Source of the DNA: Longicatena caecimuris
Lineage (GTDB): Bacteria; Bacillota_I; Bacilli_A; Erysipelotrichales; Erysipelotrichaceae
Direction of reading: 5' to 3'
Length of the DNA stretch: 64,000 nucleotides
Assembly (NCBI RefSeq): GCF_004341945.1
Contig: NZ_SMBP01000005.1
Location: 62,001 to 126,000 of the forward strand
Below are positions 55,301-62,820 of this stretch, in pieces. The position numbers were made by a program, and so were the translations under genes. Each line of letters begins with the position of its first letter. The stretch's first letter is position 1. The notes below the pieces were generated by a model. That model had not been told where the DNA came from, did not search any database, and saw only the letters and a program-made list of their open reading frames with translations.

Positions 55301-55976
55301 CTTTCGCCTCTTTATATAAGGCTGCTTCCAGTTCTTTTCCTTCTTGGATCTCAACTTCTTCTTGATACAGGATCGTCTTATTTTCTTTCTCAGTTCTCTT
55401 TATGTCTGTCTTTTTGTTAAGCTCTTTTTCTTTATCGGTTGCTTTTGTTATATCCTTCTTCTCTTGGATGATCGTATAATCCTTCAGATCCTTCTCGCTA
55501 TCCATGCTCTCATATTCGATGCGATAGCTTCCTGTTTCTACATCCTTAAGACACACTTCTCCCTTGATGTTGGTGATTGCCTGATAGCTTGCCTCTTTTT
55601 CCGCTGTCCCTTCCTGCATCTTATACAAGCGTACTTCGATATCGGATACACCTTTTTCTTCCTTATCTTTCTTTTCATTCTTATTGGCATCCAGATAGAT
55701 CGTTGTTTTGACTTCTACCGTCTGAACAGCTTCCTTAGCCTTTGGTGTTTCTGTTTCTTCTTTTGGCTCCTCTTTCGTTTCTTCAGGCGGTGTGCTTCCT
55801 AAGAGTGCCTGCTGCGTTGGGGCATAGCTTATGCTAGATGGTTGTCTTGGTTTATCTGTCTGCTCACTAATTTCTTCCCCTTTTACTTCTTCTTTGGCAA
55901 ACAACGAGGAATTCGTATTCATGAACAGCATGGATGCTGCTAATAGAAAAGCAGTGAATCTTTTTTTATTTTTCAT
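46341..55976 (-). CDS. Giant pilus-associated adhesin with SpaA-like domains and BspA-type LRRs
   Basis: 3,211 residues. Signal peptide (1-28), a Cna-B-like domain (about 75-150), a Glu/Lys/Thr-rich linker (150-290), a large N-terminal adhesive region (290-1450), a stack of SpaA/Cna-B-like domains (about 1450-2340; FTFKASAEGKALANAEYWLVD), and about 31 LRR_5 repeats of 23 residues (2390-3190; GFTGSLTIPDSVTSIGSSAF). It ends GSPWGAYDATIEW and a short tail with no sorting motif or membrane helix. ATG at 55976 overlaps the preceding gene by 11 bp. Position in the operon suggests a tip adhesin. The frame is intact throughout. Confidence 0.88.
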   Translation of the reverse strand: MKNKKRFTAFLLAASMLFMNTNSSLFAKEEVKGEEISEQTDKPRQPSSISYAPTQQALLGSTPPEETKEEPKEETETPKAKEAVQTVEVKTTIYLDANKNEKKDKEEKGVSDIEVRLYKMQEGTAEKEASYQAITNIKGEVCLKDVETGSYRIEYESMDSEKDLKDYTIIQEKKDITKATDKEKELNKKTDIKRTEKENKTILYQEEVEIQEGKELEAALYKEAKEPEETKNGSKTEASKEIKVETENKETSKQEVVKKQTETAKEETTKQEETSKSIPQLHKLAATQVGAAYGADSDLIKALNEVLDVEDWTFHAYYVGQSDSYQIEKKNDFNLKYQMEFHNNRDLAANDVEIRIPAALLIDRDGKKIMPNSIAIPEGSKENPVASKITPFNYYLDENTNELVFFNYKDIVAGSNVAFQVLYKNIEIMQIEDGTSWSLTPRITVKKGEGSEVKETTPLKGTIDTQINLTNVKKSPYTTGKSYYPGIYTKKQLQKTVAKVDQKYLDNFDDYYFVAWKINIDMSATQPWNLYLKETPGTDGELVGYDSDYQLSSSSKYKGYHEIYKGKRAKSSSTSIIAVTAYPKDGAEPSGEFVNNVDVIAEPADLRDSVQTKQSTANWKYVDYEWKYPNDAVGVNKTGGDTYRGWVEVFKANRKNGQDMGNIPFHVNSLTRGYKMTHHVTNEENKLGERIEGAAYKMTTVDDFIYVYPNTGTSTSHKILDSKDYYYNQVTIQQKDTGYDPWEDETAAPEESGSMIVYAMYEIPSEHADEKGWEKVEEVAWKDSGSMSYTFSKEQLARRPWRVKVEHESVNYHSTCTIDVKVTIRHDSPIFNALIKEEEEGQNLTLENIAGVMTEKLQDGETEYVVTDTTSGTTNYAEPGLKELTEALYDGNLLIRDNAYAQLYSADKHARSYKYGTNWNDPVNGRVNLKYNIMAYDGYEVYGREVVEKLKEGKAQQPGRKEVVFYDLLPYGVKYDPSVDIKAGRVKSTDQGAVRQEKTWDSGQVRVTLDSKEDIITNYKNSGRTMLRFHVHYEGEDPTVLTSYGSDQLWMEGWGISFGAYYDWKDIDICNAATNISAFMPAQKDDTALLGQDNEVMKDNGQAYPSGMKEEYQIFGSDIDNDGNTEEKTVLYASTSIYDDMAIASSSEIVKDVRADDDRFGIYTKSAIVEPKEGYTYEITVKNAKGTLKNIVVYDLLEDAPNHLSSKEHKEDFEENWWYGSFDGVITTALEKAGAKPVIYYNEKRDARITKEAEDPSSVLTEENGWIEASSWKKELKEVKAVAVDLRKEGFAIKEMGSISFQIHMVSPEEDESREDAEHSNTAKGDRPASYAYNNTGFYSETEETKIKQTVIGNSVQVTQHDPETVEIVKEYKGKVPESRKGEEFRFIASYNGSSYATQEYQLFKKIDGTWERQGTNRVYATEADGSFYLHAEEKAVFQVKDKNQLTVEEEENPFWKVETEIKEQDEIQIRTYKNTYRPVLYIQKKLEGYRKDMDVSKDTFTFKASAEGKALANAEYWLVDSVRLDGGVPKKLGIGSTNVNGEFNIHKNDIIALFPGGEGTSYEIEEMQTGDDWFSDDTTVNGIMVNKGNTARITNYYKWKDVYLTKELKHQEADKCEQAFTFQVESNGEPFVDAEWVILNEDGTESETKGRTDGEGRFSAVIAGKTVKIKGFEAGTKFKIIEIDEDESDDYEPITGTAEGTIPLYALKSDAVIVNDYLLRPLSVSKIVTYDSTGMSADKITEINETEFTMQIKVNGELYKDQDYTLMQNGNILEISKTDAEGKFTIRNNQTAVFEGIGRAGTKYTVQELQEEDTQYPQIYPTEGKAAEGIIEKGGSKVTIINGTDNTLIIGKEYVAGEEDNGAGAAYVEELKTNATARANEKVTLKLERINASGKWETFPSSSSTFKVINTLTGKISSKYWYGRDTIQLESWQQVIVDTLDKDVRYRLSEDKKDQHKLYKKGSNFIEISQQDPKNDEAISGTVGDRPLAIIKNEVVGRNQESSIQKKMHLGSNEVATGARLVYQVERYDGKVWNPAEQVRYIVGDDSGWIDKQSQVTEKDGKIVVEKTEQGYPIVYFTDEDVKINPSKVEEGTYRIRELIEESDKEWGMLSGYIGLAESYNGSLDIKDANTFVNSNRTTTIEIAKELDVESNQDFTFTLKQVMQSKIETIESIDEILETRIGTNIDYGIYDSKSNEEIGKGNTGITGEIKLKGNQFTRLEIADGTIWLVNEKQDTPYILTGISGNDENTKKLSDNAMIIQGRAPIILSNLSINTNKKYFMQGSEIDKDDFEVTAIYSDEMTKQLSNDEYEIDQTIIPNSGTVFNLKFTYTDKKTGEVIEKNKALNIAGTIELTSSMVDNGVVDAITGKPIVLNKGNVEIPEIIIKNNYPYFITKIGFAAYQYNTDITSVKIPNTITSIGSQAFSNCTGLSGELVIPDSVIIIGGSAFRECSNLTGALVIPNSVTYIGEYAFQGCSSFSGDLIVPDSVKSVGTHAFSKCKGFDGTLSISSNINSLGPNAFSDCVNITGEVTIPNSLDVILMGTFSNCSSITKVNIPETITSIKGPMNTVGTYYKDGAFYNCISLKEIQLPSKLNEIGNCSFYNCSGLVNNLAIPSTVTSIGDEAFYQCEGLSGNLNIPNSVTSIGRYTFYGCKGLTGDLIISDSVTSIGNYAFKKCSGLKKVEISQSVKVINYGTFSGCTSLESLRLSDELTKIEGYYNTNKDNADEGAFYNCTSLATVNIPNTVEEIGNFAFYGCSKLKGKLIIPNTVTYIGVYAFYNCMGFDETLTIGNNVKNIGNSAFYNCKGFKGDLSIPDSVISIGNFAFYNCKGFTGSLIIPDSVTNIGDSAFSDCSGFTGSLTIGNSVTSIGESAFKRCNGFTDSLVIPNSVTSIGGEAFSYCEGFTGSLVIPNSVTSIGDDAFSYCKGFTGSLTIPDSVTSIGSSAFLYCEGFTGSLIIPNSVTSIGSSAFRYCEGFTGALTIPNSVISIGASAFKGCKGLINVSISDEVKTIESGTFSNCTSLEFVKLPNKLISIKCDYSPMYYASEGAFYNCTSLTTIDIPETVNEIGNSTFYECKGLTGDLVIPNSVTRIGESAFSDCSGFTGSLTIGNSVTSIGNKAFYDCSGFTGDLIIPNTVTSIGDSAFSWCSGFTGDLIIPDSVTSIGNYAFLRCDNLEKIIIQGKFEGEILGSPWGAYDATIEWQPSQRRGMIL
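46430..48770. repeat. Tandem LRR-coding repeats
   Basis: About 31 units of 69 bp, most alike around 46490-47540 where phrases for GNSVTSIG and GFTGSL recur nearly unchanged; less regular toward 48770. They encode BspA-type leucine-rich repeats, so length polymorphism between strains is expected. Confidence 0.85.
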
Positions 55977-56802
55977 CACCTAATTCACTCCCTCTCCTAT
56001 GCTTATTATAGATGATATACATACCAAAACCGGATAACATGATCAACAAGACATACAGACCTCTTCTTGTCGTATCTCCTGTTTTCGTTTCCTCTGTTTC
56101 TTTCTCTGGTTCTTCTGGTTTTGATGGTTCCTTTTGTGGTGTCTCTGGTTTATTGGGTTCTTTCTGCGGTTCATTGGTTTCCGGTACGTTAGGTTCCTTA
56201 TCGGGTTGATCCGGTTCTACCGGTTTTTCTGGTTCAACAGGTTTTTCTGGTTCTTCGACATCCGGAACCTCAGGATCATCTGGATCCACTGGAGGAACTG
56301 GTTTTATAGGTTCTTCATTGGGTGATGCTTTGGGTTCTATCTGCAGCATATAGGTAGGTCCTTGAATAGCATTGTTTACTTCCTCATACATTGGCAGCGT
56401 CACGATAAAAGGATCGATCCTTCCATAGGCTTCCATATGAGAGGGTACAAGTAGATAGATGCCATTTTTGACATTCTCAAAAGACAGACAGCCATTCTTA
56501 TCGGTCGTCTTCTTTTCAATGAGCTCTTTCCCTTCTTTTGCGGTAAGCTTTTTGGCGATCTTCTGCAATCCTTGGGCATCGCTTGGCAGGCTCATGTCAT
56601 ACTTGGCATCCAGTTCCGCCTTTCCATCATCGCTCATCTTTCCTACCTGATATAGCGTAAAGACCACTCCTGCTTTCTCATCCCAATCGCCAGGCAGATC
56701 TTTCAATTGGATGTTTATCCTTCCGCTGTTTGCCTGTATCGGTGTAAGCATGATTGCTAAGACCATTACCACACTCATCAGCAGCTGCAATTTCTTTTTC
56801 AT
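55966..56802 (-). CDS. Small SpaA-domain pilus protein with proline-rich stalk and TGDT sorting signal
   Basis: A 278-residue protein: signal peptide (1-25), one SpaA-like domain (about 28-155; VVFTLYQVGKM and NGCLSFENVKNGIYLLV), a Pro/Glu/Lys-rich stalk (165-240) of repeated EKPVEP and KEPNKPE units, then ETKTGDTTRRG, a membrane helix and a basic tail. It is probably a minor pilin or wall-spanning base. It starts 10 bp after the sortase gene behind GAGGAAGGG. Confidence 0.85.
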   Translation of the reverse strand: MKKKLQLLMSVVMVLAIMLTPIQANSGRINIQLKDLPGDWDEKAGVVFTLYQVGKMSDDGKAELDAKYDMSLPSDAQGLQKIAKKLTAKEGKELIEKKTTDKNGCLSFENVKNGIYLLVPSHMEAYGRIDPFIVTLPMYEEVNNAIQGPTYMLQIEPKASPNEEPIKPVPPVDPDDPEVPDVEEPEKPVEPEKPVEPDQPDKEPNVPETNEPQKEPNKPETPQKEPSKPEEPEKETEETKTGDTTRRGLYVLLIMLSGFGMYIIYNKHRRGSELGDEK

Positions 56803-56812
56803 ATGCCCTTCC

Positions 56813-57664
56813 TCATTCTACTTTCTCTTTCACTTTCGGTTTTCTATTATATTGATATAATAAGATTCCCAATACACTTAACAAGACGATATTCACTGGT
56901 ACCCACCACCAATCATAATACCAAGGCAGTCCAATGCTATTGTCTGTTTTCATTTCTTCTTTATATTCTGTTCTTTCTCCTGTTACATACAAACGATGTG
57001 AATTCACTCCATATGGTGTACATGTAATTAATGTTACCAGGTCTTTTCCTTTTTGAATGTGTAAGGCTTTAATGTCACTTGGTAAGACTATCTGTATATT
57101 ATTCACTTTATAGGCCATTTTTCTTCCCAGGACCGTAATCAGAAAAATATCTCCTTCTTTTAATTCATCTAAGCTTGTAAACATCTTTTTGTTTGGCAAT
57201 CCACGATGTGCTGAAAGACATGCATGTGTCGAGATCCCACCAATCGGTAAGGAAGTGCCTTCCAAATGTCCTGCCCCTTTTTGCAAAACTTCTTCTGATG
57301 TTCCATGATAAATAGGTAAAGAGACATGTAGTTTAGGAATATCAACAACCCCCATCACTCCATTATTGGCAACATTTAAAAGCTGTGTATACTTTTTCTC
57401 CATGCTATGATCTTGGGCAAAAGCATCTATAATTGAGATACCACTACCATTACTTAGTTCTTCATTATACTGTTTCGCTTCTTTGAAAAATTGTTCTTTT
57501 CTGTTTTCATCCAGCTTTGCGCTTGTATCATCATATTCAATAATGACTCCATCATAGTTTCGTTGATTAATTAATCGTGACACAAAGGGATAATCCATGA
57601 TACCTAAAAAGAACAAAAATACGAAAACGAAACAGACTGATACCATCCGCTTCGTCATCTTCAT
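56813..57664 (-). CDS. srtC: Class C (pilus-type) sortase
   Basis: A 283-residue transpeptidase with an N-terminal membrane helix (7-22) and a second C-terminal one (VPVNIVLLSVLGILLYQY), the layout of class C sortases. Catalytic residues are His in THACLSAHRGLP, Cys in LITCTPYG and Arg in NSHRLYVTGER. A long N-terminal lid segment lies before the barrel. It joins pilin subunits through the threonine of LPxTG. It begins 2 bp after the major pilin stop, so the two are coupled. Confidence 0.93.
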   Translation of the reverse strand: MKMTKRMVSVCFVFVFLFFLGIMDYPFVSRLINQRNYDGVIIEYDDTSAKLDENRKEQFFKEAKQYNEELSNGSGISIIDAFAQDHSMEKKYTQLLNVANNGVMGVVDIPKLHVSLPIYHGTSEEVLQKGAGHLEGTSLPIGGISTHACLSAHRGLPNKKMFTSLDELKEGDIFLITVLGRKMAYKVNNIQIVLPSDIKALHIQKGKDLVTLITCTPYGVNSHRLYVTGERTEYKEEMKTDNSIGLPWYYDWWWVPVNIVLLSVLGILLYQYNRKPKVKEKVE

Positions 57665-57666
57665 AC

Positions 57667-59241
57667 TTATGCCTGTTTCCTGCTCTTCTTCAGCATTACG
57701 ATACTTATGCCTAAGATTCCTATGCCACCGATTGCTAAGAATATCGTGATTCCCATTCCTCCTGTGGATGGCAACGTAAATCCTTTATGGTTCTCTACTG
57801 CTATATTGGCTGTTCCTGCTTCCTCATCGATATAGCTGCTATATTCTCCTGTTGTCGCATTTACTTCCTGATCGTTTACCTTCACTGTAAATCTTCCATT
57901 TGCTTTCTTCGTCGTTTCATCTTTTTCTGCTATGATCTCTACCTTGATTGCTTCTGCCAATAAGGTATATCCTGTAGGGGATGCCGTTTCCTTTAGATAA
58001 TAGGTCCCTTCATCCAATTTGCTGAAGGCTATCTCACCATCTGCATTTGTGCTCTTTTCTTCCCCGATCTGTGTTTTGCCATCTTTCTCTAATAAGACGA
58101 ATTTAGCACCTTCCAAAACTTGTGGTGTTCCTTCTTTCGTAAATTTCTTTACATTGATTCCAAAGCTATATACATAAGCTGTTTCTTTTTCACTTGTTGT
58201 GGTGGCATTTGGCTTATGATTATATACGATCACTGCCGCATTTTCATTTCCAGCATTTCCCTGTATGGCCTTCTCTGTTACTTTCGCATAATAGGTTACT
58301 GCTACCTTTTCTCCTTTATGCGCCTTTAGGAAGGCCTTTGTGAACACGATCTTAAGATCTGCTGTCTCTCCACTTACATTTGCTGCTGTTATGGCATAGG
58401 TCGTATCGGATGCTTCTATGACAGCATCATTCACCTTTACCGTAATTGCATGATCGCTATCATTTTGTATTGCTAAGCCATCATCCATCGTATCCTGAAT
58501 TTCGAAAACGACTTTATTCTCACCTTCAAAATAGTCATCGGTATAGCTTGGCATCAGCGTCGTTATCTGATATTGTACAAAATCTCCAATTGCTACTGAA
58601 CCATCACTTTCTGCTGTGAGTTCCTTATGGATCGTCACTTTCTCATTTTTAGGTGTCGCAGTTACATCATAGACCCATTTTGTTCCTGCTGCATTCTCAT
58701 CCGTATAGTTATCACTGGAAGGCACGGCAATCAAAAATGGCTTTCCTGCTACATATCCATCCGGTGCAGAAGTCTCTACTACCAAATAATATCCCAGGTC
58801 AAGATTTGCAAAGGTAACCGTACCAGATGCAGGGGTTGTCATGCTTGCAGTAGCTTTTACATCTGCGGTATTGGCTGTTGCCGTCAAGGTCGTAATAAGT
58901 TTCTCCATTTCTGTAGCGGAATATGTCCCTAGTTCATCCGCCTTGATTCCTTGTAATGCTTGCGCAAAATCCGTGGTTGGTTCATATTTGGCAGAAGCAT
59001 CTGCCGTTGAAGGAGTGAAGCTCATAACCTTATAGATGGCAAAGGTTGCCCCTGCTAGAGGCTGCTTATCCTTTGTCTGTTTGTTGACCGTGATACTTCC
59101 GGTTCTGTTTTCAATCATATTCATATCGAAAACCGCTACATTTTCAAACGCTCTTAAAGAGATGCCGGATGCGATTTCTCCTCCCAGCATAGAAACAGTC
59201 GCAACTGTTGCGACCAATACCTTCATACTTTTCCTTTTCAT
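57667..59241 (-). CDS. Major pilin (SpaA/FimA type), LPSTG-anchored
   Basis: 524 residues: signal peptide (1-31), N-terminal domain, pilin motif WVYDVTATPKN with the linking lysine, an E-box YYLKETASPTGYTLL in the C-terminal Cna-B domain, and LPSTGG, membrane helix and KKSRKQA. Isopeptide-forming fimbrial backbone proteins of 450-550 residues have exactly this plan. AGGAGG precedes the ATG at 59241. As first gene of the operon, next to its sortase, it is the likely shaft subunit. Confidence 0.92.
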   Translation of the reverse strand: MKRKSMKVLVATVATVSMLGGEIASGISLRAFENVAVFDMNMIENRTGSITVNKQTKDKQPLAGATFAIYKVMSFTPSTADASAKYEPTTDFAQALQGIKADELGTYSATEMEKLITTLTATANTADVKATASMTTPASGTVTFANLDLGYYLVVETSAPDGYVAGKPFLIAVPSSDNYTDENAAGTKWVYDVTATPKNEKVTIHKELTAESDGSVAIGDFVQYQITTLMPSYTDDYFEGENKVVFEIQDTMDDGLAIQNDSDHAITVKVNDAVIEASDTTYAITAANVSGETADLKIVFTKAFLKAHKGEKVAVTYYAKVTEKAIQGNAGNENAAVIVYNHKPNATTTSEKETAYVYSFGINVKKFTKEGTPQVLEGAKFVLLEKDGKTQIGEEKSTNADGEIAFSKLDEGTYYLKETASPTGYTLLAEAIKVEIIAEKDETTKKANGRFTVKVNDQEVNATTGEYSSYIDEEAGTANIAVENHKGFTLPSTGGMGITIFLAIGGIGILGISIVMLKKSRKQA

Positions 59242-59689
59242 GTTTTCCTCCTGATCATTATTCTCTGTTATTAAAACTATTTGATGTGATATGCCCTTAT
59301 GTCATAAACACCTATATGATAAAAGCCCATGTATGGGTTTTATCATGAAGTACAAATACAACCTTGTAAATATTGCTAATAAAACAGCGATAATCACATT
59401 TTATAACCTCGCATTTTATTCATAAATACCTTTCACTATCAGGATACAAATATTTATGTAGATATATAGGTTAGTTTTATTATGATTAAAATACATTATT
59501 TAATTCCTACTTACAGAATATAGAAAAAGATAACCAGTGTCAATAAATTGACAATATATTCTAAAAAATAGAGCAATATAAATAAAAAAGTACTTTTTCA
59601 CTAACCATAAAAAAGAAAACGCGAATAAAATTCCGGTAAATCACCGATAAAATATAACAATTCTTTGGTTATCTTTTTTTCGCAATTAA
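59242..59689. other. Long leader of the pilus operon
   Basis: The predicted transcript carries about 265 nt before the pilin ATG. It includes a strong hairpin (59316-59346; arms ATGATAAAAGCCCAT and ATGGGTTTTATCAT with one bulge) and AT-rich flanks. No small ORF with a good SD was seen. Confidence 0.5.
59515..59553 (-). promoter_or_regulatory. Pilus operon promoter with palindromic -35
   Basis: Minus strand: consensus TTGACA (59538-59543), 17-bp spacer, TATTCT (59515-59520). The -35 is one half of a 16-bp palindrome TGTCAATAAATTGACA (59538-59553), a candidate operator. Confidence 0.7.
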
Positions 59690-59722
59690 AAAAAGCCGAC
59701 CCGTATACAGATGGCTTCTTTC
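59689..59722 (-). terminator. Terminator of the sensor operon
   Basis: Minus strand stem AAGAAGCC / GGCTTTTTT with a loop of about 15 nt and T run. Confidence 0.65.
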
Positions 59723-59830
59723 CTTGCTTCTAAACGCTTTTTAATTTTCTTATTTATCCATACAATCCTTCATGCATATGCTAACCCTCATACTTCTTAC
59801 AACATAAACGGACAAAATGAAAACAGTCAT

Positions 59831-61342
59831 TTATATATCATTCATCACATGCATCTGTTTGTATTCTTTAGGTGTATAGCCTGTTACTTTTTTAAAGGTT
59901 TTCGCAAAATAATTTTGATTCTGAAAACCCACCAAACTGGAAACCTCTTTAATCTTGCGATTGTTTAATAATAATTGCTTAGCCTTTTCAACACGATACT
60001 CTGCTAAGATATTGGTAAAACTATTTTTTGTATGTTGTGATAAAAGAGAGCTGATATATTGAGGAGTTAAATCTAAATAGTTCGCTAAATCATTTAACCC
60101 GATAGAACGGTGGTAATTCTTACCGATATAAGTATACGCATCCAAAACAATCTTGTTCATTGATTTACTGCGAGATTTGATAATGGCATGGATTACATGC
60201 TTAACTTCATAACGAATGTAGGTTGCCTCATCCTGAGTGGGATTATCATAAGAGATACCATCGATTTTCTCACTTAGCAATGCCACATAATCCTTCATAT
60301 CCTCACACTGGTTCATTTTATTCTGCAGAATATGAAAAAGCTTCACCAATATTTTACGTATCGCTAGAATTTCATTTGTTTCCGCCTCTTTTTGAATACG
60401 AAGCACAACATCCGGAAACACTTTTGCCTGATTATAACGTATTGCGTGCAAAAGAGCATCTGCCATATCATTTAAGGTGGTATCTTCTTGCTTATCTGTC
60501 AAGGCATGCTGGAAAGCATCCTGTGATGTTTGTCGCAATTCTTCTTTTGCCTCCACATAAGAATTGTAAAAATCATGCACCTCTTCCTTTATGCCTCCCA
60601 CACCATAATGCACAATGGTATGCTTTATCATGATTGCTTTTATACGTTTCAGTAATTGTTTTTGTTCCATGACATCCTTATGGAAAATAAAAATAACGAC
60701 ATTTTCAAAATATGTTTCAAAGAAACACTCGTCATACCATGTATGGAGTTCTTCTACGATCGGAAGCAATGCTTGATTTGTAATATCTTCTTGATACAAA
60801 CAAATACATGCTGCACTTGCCACCTGCATATGAAAAATGGAAAAATACCCTTGGATATTCTGATGTGGATTATGATACAAAATCGCATAGATCAAATCGC
60901 TTTGTAAAATAGATTGCATCTTACGATAACGTATGACATCTTCAAAATGACTTCCTCTTTGCTCACGCTCAATCAACTCCATCACCCGACGTATACGTTC
61001 GCATAAATCTTTTTGCGTGGCTGGCTTTAAGATAAAATCATCAACACCAATACATATGGATTCTTGCGCATATTTAAAATAATCATAGCCGGTAAGAATG
61101 ATCGTTCTTGTATCAGGATCACTTTTTTTAATTTCTCTTAATAAAGATAGTCCATTCATGCGTGGAATATTGATATCTGTGATGACCAATTGATACTTTT
61201 GTTGATGAAATGCCAGCAGTGCCTGTTCTCCATGATAAGCAGCTGTTAACACATGAATCTGTTTAGAAAAGTTTTCTTGCAGCAGCAGTATGAGTGCCTC
61301 TCGTTCTAATTTTTCATCCTCTACAACCAACACATTCAACAT
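59831..61342 (-). CDS. AraC-type response regulator (YesN family)
   Basis: A 503-residue regulator. The receiver (1-120) has VVEDEK acidic pocket, phospho-Asp in ITDINIPRMNG, threonine in ILTGYD and lysine in LKPA. A helical middle region (about 125-395) is followed by an AraC DNA-binding domain (400-500) with GLNDLANYLDLTPQYISSLL and SSLVGFQNQNYFAKTFKKVTGYTPKEY. Such regulators turn on carbohydrate uptake genes. The ATG at 61342 lies 5 bp after the kinase stop; the ATG at 61354 is the alternative. Confidence 0.9.
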   Translation of the reverse strand: MLNVLVVEDEKLEREALILLLQENFSKQIHVLTAAYHGEQALLAFHQQKYQLVITDINIPRMNGLSLLREIKKSDPDTRTIILTGYDYFKYAQESICIGVDDFILKPATQKDLCERIRRVMELIEREQRGSHFEDVIRYRKMQSILQSDLIYAILYHNPHQNIQGYFSIFHMQVASAACICLYQEDITNQALLPIVEELHTWYDECFFETYFENVVIFIFHKDVMEQKQLLKRIKAIMIKHTIVHYGVGGIKEEVHDFYNSYVEAKEELRQTSQDAFQHALTDKQEDTTLNDMADALLHAIRYNQAKVFPDVVLRIQKEAETNEILAIRKILVKLFHILQNKMNQCEDMKDYVALLSEKIDGISYDNPTQDEATYIRYEVKHVIHAIIKSRSKSMNKIVLDAYTYIGKNYHRSIGLNDLANYLDLTPQYISSLLSQHTKNSFTNILAEYRVEKAKQLLLNNRKIKEVSSLVGFQNQNYFAKTFKKVTGYTPKEYKQMHVMNDI

Positions 61343-61347
61343 ACTAG

Positions 61348-62820
61348 TTACCATCCTTTCATGACCGGTATCGTTATCACGGCGTCAAATCCACAATCTT
61401 CATAACTATTTACAGTAATCTTTGCAGCTTTTGAATAATACATATCCAAGCGACGCATAAGATTATATAAGCCTAGATTTTCCCCCTGTGAAGCACATTT
61501 ATACTGGTTCATGATCAACTGTTCCAAAGCAACAGCACTCATTCCTTTTCCATTATCGCTGACATGAATGATGACTTGATCATCTTTACATTCCACATGA
61601 ATAACGACCAATCCGCCACTTTCTGTGTTTGATAAGCCATGCTTAATGGCATTATCTACTAATGGCTCTATGATCATAGCAGGTATTTTAATATTCGGCA
61701 GTTCTCGTTCTTCTTCTAAGATAAATTCAATTCTACCTTCAAAACGCCGGTTTTGGATATACAAATAGTTGCGCATGAAGTTTAATTCCATCGCCAGATT
61801 GCTGATTCTGGTGTTTTGAGACAAGGTATAACGCATGCATTCTGTCATTTTTTCAATCATTTCTACCGTGATATCCGCTTTTTCCAAAATTGCCTGCTGA
61901 TAGATCATATTAACCGTATTAAAGAAAAAGTGGGGATTGATTTGATTTTGTAAGATTTTCAGTTCACTGCTTACTAACAATTCATCTTTTCGCAGATTTT
62001 CATTCTCTTTAATAAGCAATTGGTTTTTCAGCTCTGCCTTTTCTTTTTCATATTCAATGTTTCTGCTAATCGTATCTGAAAGATCCTGTAAGGCGAAACA
62101 TAGAACTTGAATTTCTTCACTGCTGGCAGGTATCTTATGAAAATCAAAAGTTCCTGCACGAATCTCATGCAAATTATCAACGAGTTTGTCAATCGGATTC
62201 GTTATACTTCTTAATACGATGATCGTATATATTGATAACCCTATGACACTGAAGGCCACGATACACCAGGAGAATACGTCGGTTTCCTGTTTGGTCACCT
62301 CAATTTTTTCTAGGATCTTATCAACAACATTCGTAACCAATTGATAATAATCATCCGAACTTTGGATGATCGTCTCATTGATCTTTAATAGTTTTTCATA
62401 TCCTTCGTTATATTTATGATCTTGTATCTTCATCAATAAGATTACTTGATTAGCTTGTTCCAAATAGCTATCCATCATATTATCCAGTAGGGTAAAACGC
62501 CATATGCCAGCATTTTTTTGCGCACTGTCATTTAATATTTGAATATCTTCTTTTGCCTGATGAAAAGCTCGTTTGAAGTTATCGTATTCCTTTTCCGATT
62601 TGGTATATAAATAGTTTTTTAAACTATCATGAGCAAACGATTGGGTATCAAAGAAATCATTTAAATATTGATAGAGAGCATAGGATTCATTATATTGTCT
62701 GATCAAACTGCGATTCACACCGGTATAAACGCCCAGAATTAAAATAATGATCGAGATTGTGACCAGACTGAACAAAAACATCTGGCGTTTATATGTTTTT
62801 TTCTTTAAAAACGTTTTCAT
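61348..62820 (-). CDS. Sensor histidine kinase (YesM/LytS-like His_kinase family)
   Basis: 490 residues: membrane helix (15-35), extracytoplasmic helical region (36-185), second helix (188-208), HAMP (205-260), coiled coil, and the kinase core with QNQINPHFFFNTVN (phospho-His) and the ATPase blocks EPLVDNAIKHGLSN and VSDNGKGM. It overlaps the binding-protein gene by 4 bp (ATGA). The binding protein is likely its extracellular co-sensor. Confidence 0.92.
   Translation of the reverse strand: MKTFLKKKTYKRQMFLFSLVTISIIILILGVYTGVNRSLIRQYNESYALYQYLNDFFDTQSFAHDSLKNYLYTKSEKEYDNFKRAFHQAKEDIQILNDSAQKNAGIWRFTLLDNMMDSYLEQANQVILLMKIQDHKYNEGYEKLLKINETIIQSSDDYYQLVTNVVDKILEKIEVTKQETDVFSWCIVAFSVIGLSIYTIIVLRSITNPIDKLVDNLHEIRAGTFDFHKIPASSEEIQVLCFALQDLSDTISRNIEYEKEKAELKNQLLIKENENLRKDELLVSSELKILQNQINPHFFFNTVNMIYQQAILEKADITVEMIEKMTECMRYTLSQNTRISNLAMELNFMRNYLYIQNRRFEGRIEFILEEERELPNIKIPAMIIEPLVDNAIKHGLSNTESGGLVVIHVECKDDQVIIHVSDNGKGMSAVALEQLIMNQYKCASQGENLGLYNLMRRLDMYYSKAAKITVNSYEDCGFDAVITIPVMKGW

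Noticed and set aside
51105-55802. Several plus-strand ORFs of 60-150 codons inside the adhesin gene
   Set aside because: They are antisense shadows of the biased codon use of the adhesin and lack start signals and recognisable domains.
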